DNA of 47,743 bases from Oscillospiraceae bacterium (GCA_015064745.1 SVRR01000013.1:1-47743); one strand, 5' to 3'; shown: positions 23,915 to 35,133, counted from the first letter of the stretch. Made by a program: numbers and translations. The notes: generated by a model not told the origin, from the letters alone.

Positions 23915-25351
23915 ATGATAGAAGAAAGAGCAGCAGGGGTGCTTATGCCCATTTTCGCACTTCCGAGCGGATATTCCTCCGGCAATTTTGGACGGTGCGC
24001 CTACGACTTTGTCGATCTGTTGAAGGAGAGTGGGTTCTCCTATTGGCAGGTGTTGCCGTTTACCGTCACCGACCACTTTCATTCTCCCTATGCCTCGCCC
24101 TCGGCATTTAGTCTCAACCCCCTCTTTTTGGATCTTGAGGACCTTGTACGTCGCGGTCTTTTGCGCGAGGAGGAGATCGCGTCGGCGCGAGAACTCATTT
24201 CGTATGCCTGTGAATACGATCGCCTCCTAAAAGAAAGGCTCCCCCTTTTGGCGCTTGCCGCGTCGCGCTTTACCGACGACGCGGCGCTTGACAGGTTCCT
24301 TGCCGATCATCCGTATGTGGAGGAATACTGCCGTTTTGAGGGCTTGAAGGCGTCCAACGGCGGCGCTCCGTGGCAGAGCTTCGCCGTGAAGAAGTGCGAC
24401 AAGGAGACCTACCGCACGTATGCTTTTTTCTCCTATATTTTTTGGGAGCAGTGGTCTCGTCTGCGCGCCTATGCAAACGAAAAGGGGGTATCCGTCATCG
24501 GTGATATTCCGATTTACGTTTCTCTTGACGGCGCCGACGTTTTCTTCCATCAATCCCTCTTTCTGCTTGCAGAAAACGGATACCCCACGGGTGTTGCAGG
24601 AGTACCGCCCGATTATTTTTCGAGCGACGGACAGCTGTGGGGAAATCCTCTTTACAATTGGCAAGCAATGAAGGAAGACGGTTTTTCCTTTTGGCGTGCC
24701 CGTATTCGGCACATGCTTTCGCTCTTTGACGGCGTGCGACTTGACCATTTTCGCGGCTTTGACACATACTTCGATATTCCGAGCCATGCCAAAACCGCAA
24801 GAGAGGGCGTTTGGCGCGAAGGACCGCGCTTTTCCTTCGTAGATATGTTAAAGGAGGAGGCGGGCGACGCTCTTTTCATTGCGGAGGACCTTGGGGAGCT
24901 TTTTCCCTCGGTGGGAGAGCTGCTTGCGTACAGCGGTTTCCCGGGAATGCGTGTTTTTGCCTTTGCTTTTGACGGAGAGGCTTCCGATCACCTTCCTTAC
25001 CGTTATCCGCACAATACCGTTGCGTACAGCGGTACGCATGACAATAACACCCTTCTTGGCTTTTTTCATGAGCTTCCCGAAGATAAGCGCATAGCCTTTT
25101 ACCGCTATTGTGGGTATGAGGGAAATGACCTGCGCGAGGGCTGCCGCGCCGCGATAAAAACCCTTTATGCTTCACATGCGGGGCTTGTGATATTTCCCAT
25201 ACAGGACATTCTTTTTTTCGGCGGAGATACGCGCTTTAATACCCCGGGACGCGCGCTTGGAAATTGGGCGTTCCGTGTGTCCGAGAAGCAACTGTATTCT
25301 ATCGATAAGGACTATTTTCGTACCCTTTCACAACGGTACGGCAGAATATAA
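23915..25351 (+). CDS. malQ: 4-alpha-glucanotransferase
   Basis: A 478-aa GH77 disproportionating enzyme that transfers glucan segments between maltodextrins. It opens with RAAGVLMPIFALPSGYSSGNFG, typical of the family, and has the nucleophile in DGVRLDHFRGFD, the acid/base Glu in FIAEDLGEL and the third acid in YSGTHDNNT. PPDYFSSDGQLWGNPLYNW is another GH77 hallmark. The start at 23915 follows AAAGGAG (spacing about 5). Cytoplasmic; no starch-uptake genes adjoin it. Confidence 0.95.
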   Translation: MIEERAAGVLMPIFALPSGYSSGNFGRCAYDFVDLLKESGFSYWQVLPFTVTDHFHSPYASPSAFSLNPLFLDLEDLVRRGLLREEEIASARELISYACEYDRLLKERLPLLALAASRFTDDAALDRFLADHPYVEEYCRFEGLKASNGGAPWQSFAVKKCDKETYRTYAFFSYIFWEQWSRLRAYANEKGVSVIGDIPIYVSLDGADVFFHQSLFLLAENGYPTGVAGVPPDYFSSDGQLWGNPLYNWQAMKEDGFSFWRARIRHMLSLFDGVRLDHFRGFDTYFDIPSHAKTAREGVWREGPRFSFVDMLKEEAGDALFIAEDLGELFPSVGELLAYSGFPGMRVFAFAFDGEASDHLPYRYPHNTVAYSGTHDNNTLLGFFHELPEDKRIAFYRYCGYEGNDLREGCRAAIKTLYASHAGLVIFPIQDILFFGGDTRFNTPGRALGNWAFRVSEKQLYSIDKDYFRTLSQRYGRI

Positions 25352-25355
25352 AAAC

Positions 25356-25388
25356 AAGCTCCGCTTCCAAAAGAAAGCGGAGCTTTTC
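25356..25388. terminator. Bidirectional terminator between malQ and ligA
   Basis: Stem AAGCTCCGCTT/AAGCGGAGCTT with an 8-nt loop, followed by TTC and preceded by an A-run. Confidence 0.8.
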
Positions 25389-25390
25389 AT

Positions 25391-27412
<2,022 letters not shown>

Positions 27413-27422
27413 TTACCTTACC

Positions 27423-27451
27423 AGTATACCAAGAAACGAAAAAAAAGTCAA
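27423..27451 (-). promoter_or_regulatory. Promoter of ligA
   Basis: Minus strand: TTGACT (27446-27451), 17-nt spacer, TATACT (27423-27428). The -35 box lies on the dapA stop. Confidence 0.7.
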
Positions 27452-28329
27452 GTCGAAAGATGGGAAATTCGGGCAGACAGAAGCTTTGAAAGCTCTTTTG
27501 AGGGTGCAGTTAAGGGCAAGCGGCATTCACCGTTTCCGTACCCCATAAGACGAAGTGCCTCTTTGACGGGGGCAGGGCTGGTTTCGGCAAAAAGAAGGCG
27601 GCAAAGCGGAAATAAGTCGCCAAAGCTCCGTCTTGCTCCCGCGATATCACCGCACACGAAGGCACGAATGGCGGTATGTACTGCTTTGGGGTAAAGATTC
27701 GAGATCACCGAGATGACCCCCGCGCCGCCGAGCGCGAGCGATGGCAAGAGAAAGGCATCACTCCCCGTATAAATGGCTTTGTTATTCCCAAATGCTTCAC
27801 ACAAGGCAAAAAACTTTTCCGTGTTTTCCTCCGCTTCCTTTACTCCCGCGACGTTTGGGTGCGGAAGGAGCGCCTCGTAATCGGCAAAGGTGAGATTGCC
27901 CCCCGTGCGTGTGGGTACGTTGTAAAGGATCACGGGCACAGCCGATGCTTCGGCAATTTCTAAAAAGTGCCGTCTTACTCCTTCCTGCGTTCCGCGATTG
28001 TAGTAGGGGGTGACCGCAAGCACGCCGTTCGCTCCCAGCTCCGACGCACGCTTGGCGAAGCGTACCGCGTGCGCCGTATCGTTCGACCCGATTCCCATGA
28101 TAACGGGTATTTTTCCATCCGTCCGCGCCAAGCTGAAAGCAAGAAGCTCGTCACGCTCCGTCTCTGAAAGCGTAGGTGCCTCTCCCGTCGTTCCCGCAAC
28201 GATCAAAGCATCGGCATACTCCCTTTGTATGTCGATAAGCCGCCCAAGCGTCTCGTAATCGATCCCCCCCTCATAAAAGGGGGTAACAATGGCAGTTCCA
28301 ACGCCGCGAAAAATAAAAGATTTCCCCAT
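27448..28329 (-). CDS. dapA: 4-hydroxy-tetrahydrodipicolinate synthase
   Basis: A 293-aa class I aldolase that condenses pyruvate with aspartate semialdehyde in lysine and diaminopimelate synthesis. VAGTTGEAPTLSETE is the substrate loop, YYNRGTQEGVRRHF and YNVPTRTG hold the proton-relay Tyr residues, and GVKEAEENTEKF the Schiff-base Lys. GSDAFLLPSLALGGAGVISVISN is also characteristic. The start at 28329 is chosen because ACGGAG lies 6 nt upstream; an 8-residue longer frame has no SD. DapA also feeds dipicolinate for spores, fitting a spore-former. Confidence 0.92.
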   Translation of the reverse strand: MGKSFIFRGVGTAIVTPFYEGGIDYETLGRLIDIQREYADALIVAGTTGEAPTLSETERDELLAFSLARTDGKIPVIMGIGSNDTAHAVRFAKRASELGANGVLAVTPYYNRGTQEGVRRHFLEIAEASAVPVILYNVPTRTGGNLTFADYEALLPHPNVAGVKEAEENTEKFFALCEAFGNNKAIYTGSDAFLLPSLALGGAGVISVISNLYPKAVHTAIRAFVCGDIAGARRSFGDLFPLCRLLFAETSPAPVKEALRLMGYGNGECRLPLTAPSKELSKLLSARISHLST

Positions 28330-28408
28330 AATATGCTCCGTTCTCCCTTGCAAAAAGCAAAAGAATATGATATGATAGTATCAGTATATGAAGGGAACGG
28401 AATACGTG

Positions 28409-29476
28409 ATGGAAATTATAAACGAGAGACCGAAAACCTCTTTGTCTACCGCCGATTTTGCATATGAGCTTCCCGAGGAGCTGATTGCACAGTCCCCTGC
28501 AGAAAAGCGTGATGAGTCGCGCCTTTTCGTGCTTGACAGAAAGGATAACAGCTTCACGCACAGAAGATTTTATAATATCGTCGATTATTTAAATCCCGGC
28601 GATGTTCTCGTCGTCAATTCCTCCAAGGTCATTCCCGCGCGCTTGCTCGGAACGACCGAAAAAACGGGAGCATCCATGGAGCTTTTGCTTCTTAAAATGC
28701 AAGAGGACGGCACGTGGGAGACACTGGTGCGTCCCGGTAAGCGCGCAAAGCTTGGCGCTCGCTTCGTTTTTGGCGGAGTACTTTCGGCAGAGGTCGTCGG
28801 TATGGGCGAGGAGGGCAATCGTATCGTTCGTTTCGAATATGATACGGAAAAATACGGTAATATATACGCCGTGCTTGACGCGGTTGGGAACATGCCGCTA
28901 CCGCCTTATATCACCAAGCGTCTCGAAGAAAAGGATCGTTATCAAACTGTCTACGCGAAGACAGAGGGCTCTGCCGCCGCGCCTACGGCGGGACTCCATT
29001 TCACGCCTGAGCTTCTGGACACTTTAAGGAAAAAGGGCGTTGAGGTCGCCGAGGTCACACTTCATGTGGGACTTGGTACATTCCGCCCCGTCAAGGTAGA
29101 GAAGATTGAAGAGCACCATATGCACGCGGAGTATTTCGTGATCACCGAGGAGGTTGCCGCGCGCATCAACCGTTGTCGAAAAAACGGCGGCAGGATTGTT
29201 GCCGTCGGTACGACCTCCACCCGCGTCCTTGAAAGCGTGACCGACGAAAACGGTATCGTCCATCCCATGGAGGGACAGACCAAGATATTCATTTACCCCG
29301 GCTATCGCTTTAAGGCGGTCGACGCGCTTATTACCAATTTTCATCTACCCGAAAGCACGCTTCTTATGCTGATCAGCGCGCTTTCCGACAGAGAAACGAT
29401 CCTGCGCGCGTACGAAGAAGCAGTTTCTTTGAGGTATCGCTTTTTCTCCTTCGGCGATTGCATGCTCATTCAATGA
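28409..29476 (+). CDS. queA: tRNA preQ1(34) S-adenosylmethionine ribosyltransferase-isomerase
   Basis: A 355-aa enzyme that adds the epoxycyclopentane ring to preQ1 in tRNA during queuosine synthesis. [25 protein letters not shown] near the start, [31 protein letters not shown]-like [24 protein letters not shown], and [19 protein letters not shown] near the end are all QueA signatures. The ATG at 28409 is chosen; a 7-residue longer frame begins at 28388 without an SD. The last codons and stop lie inside the first stem of hairpin array 3 (29464-29478). No other queuosine gene is in the window. Confidence 0.95.
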   Translation: MEIINERPKTSLSTADFAYELPEELIAQSPAEKRDESRLFVLDRKDNSFTHRRFYNIVDYLNPGDVLVVNSSKVIPARLLGTTEKTGASMELLLLKMQEDGTWETLVRPGKRAKLGARFVFGGVLSAEVVGMGEEGNRIVRFEYDTEKYGNIYAVLDAVGNMPLPPYITKRLEEKDRYQTVYAKTEGSAAAPTAGLHFTPELLDTLRKKGVEVAEVTLHVGLGTFRPVKVEKIEEHHMHAEYFVITEEVAARINRCRKNGGRIVAVGTTSTRVLESVTDENGIVHPMEGQTKIFIYPGYRFKAVDALITNFHLPESTLLMLISALSDRETILRAYEEAVSLRYRFFSFGDCMLIQ

Positions 29477-29585
29477 GCGTGCAATGAATTGCAAGCTTGC
29501 GCTTGCATGAATTGAGCACAAGTGCTCATGAATTGGCTTCACCATGAATTGCACTGACGTGCATTGAAGGTTGCAATTCAATGTC
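29464..29585. repeat. Hairpin array 3 (ATGAATT linkers), overlapping the queA stop
   Basis: Stems at 29464-29469/29473-29478 (loop TCA, spanning the queA stop codon), 29491-29496/29501-29506, 29514-29519/29522-29527 and 29551-29554/29559-29562 are separated by the heptamer ATGAATT at 29484-29490, 29507-29513, 29528-29534 and 29544-29550. The unit at 29535-29543 is degenerate. Same architecture as arrays 1, 2 and 4 but with its own linker word. Confidence 0.75.
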
Positions 29586-29611
29586 TGTTTTGTGTAAAAA
29601 TTGAGGAAAAA

Positions 29612-30361
29612 ATGGAAGAAATCATACATTTGATCTTGAAGATCGCCGCGACGCTCATTGAATCGGGCGCGGAGATCAGCCGTGCGGAGGACAGTATTTC
29701 GCATATGTGCCGTGCCTACGGCGCTGTGGCGACCAATGCCTTTGCTACCACGGCACATATCACCGTAACGGTGGAAACACCCGACGGGCTGTATACCCAA
29801 ACCAAGCGTCCGAAGCATATAAACAACAATTTTGAGCTTCTTGACCGCACGAACGCCCTTGTGCGCCGCATCAGCACGGAAGCCCCCTCGGCGGACGAGA
29901 TAAGGAAAGCCATCGCTGAATTGCCGAGACGGAAATATCCCTTCTATGTCATGGCACTTTCGCAAGGCATCATTGCGTCCTCCTTTTGTCTCTTCTTCGG
30001 GAGTCGCTCTGCCCTTGAATTCCTTTTCGCCTTTCTTATCGGGCTTGCCCTCGGCTTTCTCGGATGCGTGCTTGAGCGCCTGGAAGCAAATGCTCTCTTG
30101 AAATCCTTCCTTTTATCCTTTCTCGCTTCTATGCTCGCCTTTACCGTCACGCGCCTCGGCGCGATAGCCACACCCGATCATATCATCATAGGATATATCA
30201 TGAACCTCATTCCGGGGCTTGGCTTTACGGGCGCGATGCGTGACCTCTTTGTCGGCGACCTCTTTACGGGTATGGTGCGGATCTTGGGCGCGCTTTTGCT
30301 TGCCGTCGCTATTGCCGTCGGCTTCGTTTTGACGATGGTCTTGTTTGGAGGTGTTGCGTGA
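29612..30361 (+). CDS. Threonine/serine exporter family protein, ThrE N-terminal half
   Basis: A 249-aa protein: an N-terminal soluble part (ILKIAATLIESGAEISRAEDSISHMCRAYG ... ATTAHITVTVETPDG) typical of the ThrE/YjjP family, then about five membrane segments from residue 110 on. The two-gene arrangement with the next ORF mirrors split ThrE systems (YjjP-YjjB type), which export threonine, serine or small dicarboxylates. The start at 29612 has GAGGAAA upstream. It ends in TGATG with the next start, so translation is coupled. Confidence 0.88.
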   Translation: MEEIIHLILKIAATLIESGAEISRAEDSISHMCRAYGAVATNAFATTAHITVTVETPDGLYTQTKRPKHINNNFELLDRTNALVRRISTEAPSADEIRKAIAELPRRKYPFYVMALSQGIIASSFCLFFGSRSALEFLFAFLIGLALGFLGCVLERLEANALLKSFLLSFLASMLAFTVTRLGAIATPDHIIIGYIMNLIPGLGFTGAMRDLFVGDLFTGMVRILGALLLAVAIAVGFVLTMVLFGGVA

Positions 30362-30810
30362 TGGGCATGGATGCGCTCATACAGATCCTCTCCGCCGCCA
30401 TCGGTACGTTCGGCTTCGCGATAGCCTTCAATATCCGCGGCAAAAAGGTCTTCTTCGCCGCCTTCGGCGGCTTCCTTGGTTGGGTGCTGTTTCTCCTTTT
30501 TGGGCTTTTTCTCGAAAGTGAGGTCATTCGTTACCTTATCGTTTCGGTTGCGGTCTCCCTTTACGGAGAATTGATGGCGCGCTTCTTAAAAACTCCCACC
30601 ACCCTCTTCAGCGTCGTCTGCCTCGTCCCCCTCGTGCCGGGCGGCGGACTTTACTACACCATGACGAACGCCCTGTCGGGCAACCTCGCAGGCTTCATCG
30701 AGCGCGGCACGAGCACGCTTTCCCTCGCCGCTGCCCTCTCTCTCGGTGTCGTCCTCGTCAACACCTCGGTGGTGTATATCAAACGGCATTTTATCGGAAA
30801 GAAGCAATAG
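30361..30810 (+). CDS. Threonine/serine exporter family protein, ThrE C-terminal half
   Basis: A 149-aa, four-to-five helix membrane protein of the ThrE_2/YjjB type: KKVFFAAFGGFLGW, LYGELMARFLKTPTTLFSVVCLVPLVPGGGLYYTM (about residues 65-100) is the family's conserved stretch. It pairs with the preceding gene, its ATG overlapping that gene's TGA. The gene ends in TAG, showing that UAG serves as a normal stop in this genome. Confidence 0.88.
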   Translation: MGMDALIQILSAAIGTFGFAIAFNIRGKKVFFAAFGGFLGWVLFLLFGLFLESEVIRYLIVSVAVSLYGELMARFLKTPTTLFSVVCLVPLVPGGGLYYTMTNALSGNLAGFIERGTSTLSLAAALSLGVVLVNTSVVYIKRHFIGKKQ

Positions 30811-30838
30811 AAAAAGGCTGTCTTTTGACAGCCTTTTT
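30811..30838. terminator. Bidirectional terminator after the exporter genes
   Basis: A 12-bp stem with a TTTT loop between convergent genes, A-run before and T-run after. Confidence 0.85.
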
Positions 30839-30841
30839 CTG

Positions 30842-32071
30842 TTAAAAGCAGAAATTTCCGTTTTTAAATACTTCGACTTCTTTTCCGTCGTGCGTTTTGC
30901 CGACGATAGAAAGATCGGCAGTACCAATCATAAAATCCGTGTGCTGGCTGGAAACGTTTAGCCCGTGTTCTTTTAACTCCTCCTCCGACATATCGTTTCC
31001 GCCCACGATACAGGGATACGCCGCGCCGTAGGCAAGATGGCAAGAGGCATTTTCATCAAAGAGGGTTTCGTAATAGAGGATGCCTTGGTTGGCAATGGGG
31101 GAATCGTAGGGGATGAGCGCTACCTCGCCGAGATAGCACGCGCCCTCGTCCACCGCTATGGAGTTGCGAAGCACCTCTTCGCCTTCCTCCGCGTGGATCT
31201 CCGTGATCTTGCCGTCCTTAAAAACAAGGTGAAAATCTCGGATTACGTTGCCGTCCTCCACAAGAGGCATGGCGGCGTAGACAATGCCGTTGACCCCTGC
31301 CTTTAAGGGTGCAGTGAAAATTTCCTCGGTAGGCATGTTGGCGACGAACGGATGCCCCGTGGGGGTCTTTTCCTCGCCCGACATCCAAATATGGTTTTCG
31401 GGAAGCTTTATTTCAAGATCGGTGCCAAGCGCGTTCTTGTAGTGCAAGGAAGCGAAATTGTAGGCGTTCAGCTTCTCGGTGCGGGTGCGCAGATTTGCAA
31501 GATGTGCTTCCCACGCCGCGACCGCCGTGCCGTCGCCCTTGATACGAACCGCCTCAAAAATGGCGTCCCATAAAAGGTCAACGTTGTCTTCCTTGTCGGG
31601 AAACACCTTATCTGCCCAAGGCTTGATCGGTACGGAAGCGATGCACCAAGGAAAGGCGCTGGTCGTTTCAAGGCGCTGAAATTCTTCAAGATCTCTGCCT
31701 CTTGCCTTGGCGTTCGCAAGCATTCTCTCGGGCTCTGCATCCTTTAAATTCATCGGATCGGCAGCCTCGATAAAGAGGTGTGCCGCGCCCTCGCGTGCCT
31801 TGCCGTTCATAAGCTCCCGTCGCCATGCGGGTACGCTGTCGAAGACACCTCTCTCCGCACGCAAGAAACGCTCGCGCGTTACGTAGTCATCGCTCCAAAT
31901 CACAGTAACCTCGCGCGCACCCGCGTCGTATGCGGCAGAAACGCACATACGGGCAAAGTTGGCGGTGTCCACGGGGGCGTATACCATCAGCTCCATGCCT
32001 TGCTTGATATGAAGTCCCACCCGAATAAGGAGCTCTGCGTATTCCTTTAATTTTCTTTCAAAATTTTCCAT
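30842..32071 (-). CDS. M29 family aminopeptidase
   Basis: A 409-aa metallopeptidase of the M29 (thermophilic aminopeptidase, AmpS/PepS) family, which removes N-terminal residues from peptides in the cytoplasm. LLIRVGLHIKQGMELMVYAPVDTANFARM at the N-terminus and, in the second half, LPENHIWMSGEEKTPTGHPFVANMPTEEIFTAP, EEGEEVLRNSIAVDEGACYLGEVALIP, and the metal-site HLAYGAAYP and SSQHTDFMIG segments fit the family. The start at 32071 has GGAGGA 6 nt upstream. It follows the GH2 gene after a 2-nt gap, so both belong to one operon. Confidence 0.9.
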   Translation of the reverse strand: MENFERKLKEYAELLIRVGLHIKQGMELMVYAPVDTANFARMCVSAAYDAGAREVTVIWSDDYVTRERFLRAERGVFDSVPAWRRELMNGKAREGAAHLFIEAADPMNLKDAEPERMLANAKARGRDLEEFQRLETTSAFPWCIASVPIKPWADKVFPDKEDNVDLLWDAIFEAVRIKGDGTAVAAWEAHLANLRTRTEKLNAYNFASLHYKNALGTDLEIKLPENHIWMSGEEKTPTGHPFVANMPTEEIFTAPLKAGVNGIVYAAMPLVEDGNVIRDFHLVFKDGKITEIHAEEGEEVLRNSIAVDEGACYLGEVALIPYDSPIANQGILYYETLFDENASCHLAYGAAYPCIVGGNDMSEEELKEHGLNVSSQHTDFMIGTADLSIVGKTHDGKEVEVFKNGNFCF

Positions 32072-32073
32072 CT

Positions 32074-33744
32074 TTATTCCTCCATAGCTGCATTCAGCTC
32101 GTTTATGATTTTCGCGAATTTCGCGGCGTCGATCTTGCAAAGCTCGCGATCGTAGGTGTAGAAGCCGTTGGTCTCGTCCTCAACGTCGCATATCTGCGTA
32201 TATACGGCACCGCCGAGACCAGCGCGAACGGCAGGGACGATCTCCTCGCGGTAAAGGCGCAAAACACGCGCTTCGAGCTCCGCTTCATCCTTGCAAAGCG
32301 TATAACCGTAATTCTTTCCCTCAATAAAAATATGCCCCGCAAGCGGCAACGAATACCCGCCGAACTCCGAAAGAAGTATGGGCATCGTTTCCTTTTCGTA
32401 ATAGGGCTTCACACGCTTAAAATACACGTGATCGCTCCGCATATCGGTGCTTTTCGTCCGAAACCAACCCGATGCGGTATCAAACAGCATCTCGGGATGC
32501 TCACGCTTCAAAAAGTCATATGCGATTTTCTCATCCTTTTGCCCCCAGCCCTCATTAAAAATGGTGAAAAGCAAAACGGAAGGGAAGCGCGAAACGCGGT
32601 CAAGCGTCTCTTTCGCGTGCGAGAGGAAAATTTCCTTCGCTCTCTTGCTCTTGCGGTGCAAAAAATTCGGAAAGCGCTTCATGCCGACCGTCGGGAGCGC
32701 CGTGTGCCAGAAGAAGGAGTACGCGCCGTTGTTGACCGCGTCCTGACACACGATAAGCCCTAAACGGTCGCACGCCTCATAGAAGAGCGACGGCTCCACC
32801 TTGATATGCTTTCGCGTCATATTAAAGCCGAGCGCCTTGGTGCGAAGCACGTCGCGCTCGTATTCTTTGGGGTCGCTTGGCAGATAAATGCCGTCGCGGA
32901 AATATCCTTGGTCTAAAACACCGTGCAGAAAATACGGCTTGCCGTTGAGGTGAAAGCGTGTGTGCGTTCCCACGCGCTTCGCTTCCAATTTGCGCAGGGT
33001 GAAATAGGAGTGCGCCTCATCCGTTTCGGTTTTTACCGTAAATTCGTAAAGATTGGGGGTTTCGGGCGACCAAAGCCTTTGACTTTCGGGCGTGAGCGTC
33101 ACGCTGCCTTGAAACCTGACCGTCTTTTCCGTGTCACCGTCAAGATAGATAAGAGTAAGCTCCTCCGCGTCGCTCCTTGCGCTTATCGTCACGCTTTTAT
33201 CGTCACCCATCGCACGCACGTCGTAAATGCCGCCCTCGGGGTAGCTTTCCATCCAAACGGATTGCCATATGCCAGAAACGGGGGTGTACCACATGCCGCC
33301 TCGCTTTTCCCTTTGCTTCCCATAAGGGTAGTCGTGATCCAAGGTGTCCGTGACGGCGAGCACGAGCGTATTTTCTTCTTCCAGATAGGGAGTTACGTCC
33401 ACCGAAAAGGGAAGATAGCCGCCCTCGTGGGTCGCGATGGGAGAGCCGTTCAAAACGACTGTTACCACCTGGTCGACCGCCCCGAAATGAAGAAGCGTTT
33501 TTTTCTTGTGAAAGCCCTCGGGCAGACGGAAGGTACGTCTATAAAAAAGAAGCTCGTTTTTTCGCCTTTTCTCCGTTATCCCCGAAAGAGAGGATTCGGG
33601 CGGAAAAGGAACGAGAATGGACATGGGGAATTCTTCGGGAATTTCGCGCTTTTCGGAAAAAGCGAGCTCCCACTCGCCGTTTAAGGAAAAAAAGGAGTCG
33701 CGCCGCATTTCGGGACGCGGATATACCTGCCACGGAGCTTGCAT
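32074..33744 (-). CDS. Glycoside hydrolase family 2 protein
   Basis: A 556-aa protein with three GH2 domains in order: sugar-binding jelly roll (LNGEWELAF ... YRRTFRLPEGF ... GGYLPFSVDVTPYL, about residues 20-190), an immunoglobulin-like sandwich, and a TIM barrel from about residue 270 (GKPYFLHGVLDQGYFRDG). The acid/base Glu is in FNEGWGQ and the nucleophile Glu probably in LLSEFGGYS. No signal peptide is seen, so it acts inside the cell. The fine specificity (galactoside, glucuronide, mannoside) cannot be fixed. The ATG at 33744 is chosen because GGAGG lies 8 nt upstream; a GTG at 33759 is the alternative. Confidence 0.88.
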   Translation of the reverse strand: MQAPWQVYPRPEMRRDSFFSLNGEWELAFSEKREIPEEFPMSILVPFPPESSLSGITEKRRKNELLFYRRTFRLPEGFHKKKTLLHFGAVDQVVTVVLNGSPIATHEGGYLPFSVDVTPYLEEENTLVLAVTDTLDHDYPYGKQREKRGGMWYTPVSGIWQSVWMESYPEGGIYDVRAMGDDKSVTISARSDAEELTLIYLDGDTEKTVRFQGSVTLTPESQRLWSPETPNLYEFTVKTETDEAHSYFTLRKLEAKRVGTHTRFHLNGKPYFLHGVLDQGYFRDGIYLPSDPKEYERDVLRTKALGFNMTRKHIKVEPSLFYEACDRLGLIVCQDAVNNGAYSFFWHTALPTVGMKRFPNFLHRKSKRAKEIFLSHAKETLDRVSRFPSVLLFTIFNEGWGQKDEKIAYDFLKREHPEMLFDTASGWFRTKSTDMRSDHVYFKRVKPYYEKETMPILLSEFGGYSLPLAGHIFIEGKNYGYTLCKDEAELEARVLRLYREEIVPAVRAGLGGAVYTQICDVEDETNGFYTYDRELCKIDAAKFAKIINELNAAMEE

Positions 33745-33824
33745 GCTTGTGTCCTCCACTCATTTGTTTTCGATATCATTTTAGCATATTCTTCCTATAA
33801 AAGCAACCGCTTTTCGCTTCTTCC

Positions 33825-33853
33825 TTGACTTTTTCTCGCGAATGCGCTATAAT
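33825..33853 (+). promoter_or_regulatory. Promoter of the PAP2 phosphatase gene
   Basis: TTGACT (33825-33830), 17-nt spacer, TATAAT (33848-33853). Confidence 0.8.
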
Positions 33854-33878
33854 GGAGAAAAACGGATGGGAGAATGCT

Positions 33879-34817
33879 ATGTCAGTCTTGTATTTTTTTG
33901 AAAGCATACGAAACCCCGTGCTTGATTTTATCATGAGCACCTTAACGCACCTTGGCGAAGAAACGGTGCTTGTCGCACTCGCCCTTCTGTTCCTTTGGTG
34001 CGTGGACAAAAGGGAGGGGTATTATCTTCTTTCCGTCAGCTTTGCGGGGCTGGTCGTCAATCAGTTTTTAAAGATCGTTTGCCGCGTTCCCCGCCCTTGG
34101 GTCAAGGACCCGGGCTTCACCATCGTCGAAAGCGCGCGTGCCGAAGCGACGGGCTACTCCTTTCCCAGCGGACACACGCAAACGGCAGTAGGCGCTTACG
34201 GCAGTCTTGCCGTGTGGCATAAGCGGAAATGGGTTCGCATCTCCATGATCGCGCTTTGTGTGATCGTTCCCATCACACGCATGTATCTCGGCGTCCACAC
34301 GCTTGCGGACGTCCTTGTCAGTATTGCCGTCGGTACGGCGATCGTGCTTGCACTTTACCCCTTCTTCCGCAGACTTGCGGAGAAGCCTAATCTTTTCTAT
34401 ATTCCTGCGGGTGTCATTCTCGCTCTCTCTGCCGCTTTTCTCATCTTTATGGAGACGAATACCTTTCCCGCAGATATCGACCCCCACAATCTTGAAAGCG
34501 CGATGTCCAATGCCTATAAGATCTTCGGCTCTATGCTCGGCTTCCTTCTTATGTACTACCTTGATACGCGTTTTTGGAAGTACGAAACGCGCGCGCCACT
34601 CGTTTCGCAAGCGTTGAGGATCCTTCTCGGCGTCGTTGTCGTAGTGGTGATCAAGAGCCTGCTTAAAGCACCGCTTCTTGCGCTCACGGGCGGCCACGAA
34701 TCGGCGTCTGCCATTCGTTACTTTTTGCTCTTTGCCGTGGCGGGTGTTTGTCCCATCCTCTTTCCCTGCTTTGACCGTATCGCCGCCAAATGCAAAAAAA
34801 ACGGCGATGAGGACTGA
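33879..34817 (+). CDS. PAP2 family membrane phosphatase
   Basis: A 312-aa membrane protein with about eight hydrophobic segments. The PAP2 signature is complete: KIVCRVPRP (Kx6RP), PSGHTQ, and TRMYLGVHTLADV (Rx5Hx3D). Such enzymes remove phosphate from lipid phosphates including undecaprenyl pyrophosphate or phosphatidic acid. The extra C-terminal membrane helices after the catalytic core are longer than in BacA-like minimal forms. The ATG at 33879 follows GGGAG; an in-frame ATG at 33852 sits inside the -10 box and is excluded. Confidence 0.9.
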   Translation: MSVLYFFESIRNPVLDFIMSTLTHLGEETVLVALALLFLWCVDKREGYYLLSVSFAGLVVNQFLKIVCRVPRPWVKDPGFTIVESARAEATGYSFPSGHTQTAVGAYGSLAVWHKRKWVRISMIALCVIVPITRMYLGVHTLADVLVSIAVGTAIVLALYPFFRRLAEKPNLFYIPAGVILALSAAFLIFMETNTFPADIDPHNLESAMSNAYKIFGSMLGFLLMYYLDTRFWKYETRAPLVSQALRILLGVVVVVVIKSLLKAPLLALTGGHESASAIRYFLLFAVAGVCPILFPCFDRIAAKCKKNGDED

Positions 34818-34826
34818 AAAACGCCC

Positions 34827-34858
34827 GAAAAGGCGGCGCTCCTTGCCGCCTTTTCGCC
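34827..34858 (+). terminator. Terminator of the PAP2 gene
   Basis: Stem GAAAAGGCGGC/GCCGCCTTTTC (34827-34837/34845-34855) with a 7-nt loop; the T-tract is part of the stem and a further T-run follows at 34871-34882. Confidence 0.65.
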
Positions 34859-34904
34859 GCCGCAAAAAACTTTTATTTTTTTGCGAGTTTTTTTAAAAAA
34901 CCTC

Positions 34905-34933
34905 TTGACATTCGAAGGAAACTGTGCTATAAT
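34905..34933 (+). promoter_or_regulatory. tRNA operon promoter
   Basis: TTGACA (34905-34910), 17-nt spacer, TATAAT (34928-34933), 22 nt before tRNA-Thr: consensus, as expected for stable RNA. Confidence 0.85.
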
Positions 34934-34955
34934 CTTTGACGTTGTGAGAAACCGT

Positions 34956-35031
34956 GCTGGTGTAGCTTAGCTGGTAGAGCAGCTGATTTGTAATCAGCAG
35001 GTCGGGGGTTCAAATCCGTCCACCAGCTCCA
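34956..35031 (+). tRNA. tRNA-Thr (anticodon TGT)
   Basis: 76 nt with CCA encoded. Acceptor GCTGGTG/CACCAGC, anticodon stem CTGAT/ATCAG with loop holding TGT, and GGTTCAAATCC as the T arm. Discriminator base T. Confidence 0.95.
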
Positions 35032-35047
35032 CAACGTAATTTCATAT

Positions 35048-35132
35048 GGGGGAATTCCCGAGCGGCCAAAGGGGGCAGACTGTAAATCTGTTGTCACTGA
35101 CTTCGGTGGTCCGAATCCACCTTCCCCCACCA
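35048..35132 (+). tRNA. tRNA-Tyr (anticodon GTA)
   Basis: 85 nt with CCA encoded. Acceptor GGGGGAA/TTCCCCC, anticodon loop with GTA in the CAGACTGTAAATCTG arm, a long variable arm of class II type, and GGTCCGAATCC T arm. Cotranscribed with tRNA-Thr. Confidence 0.95.
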
Positions 35133-35133
35133 G

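Noticed and set aside
28330-28408. Riboswitch or T-box before queA or dapA
   Set aside because: The gap is under 80 nt with no preQ1, lysine or T-box hallmark.
33852-33878. Upstream ATG for the PAP2 gene
   Set aside because: It overlaps the -10 box, so it cannot be the translation start of that transcript.
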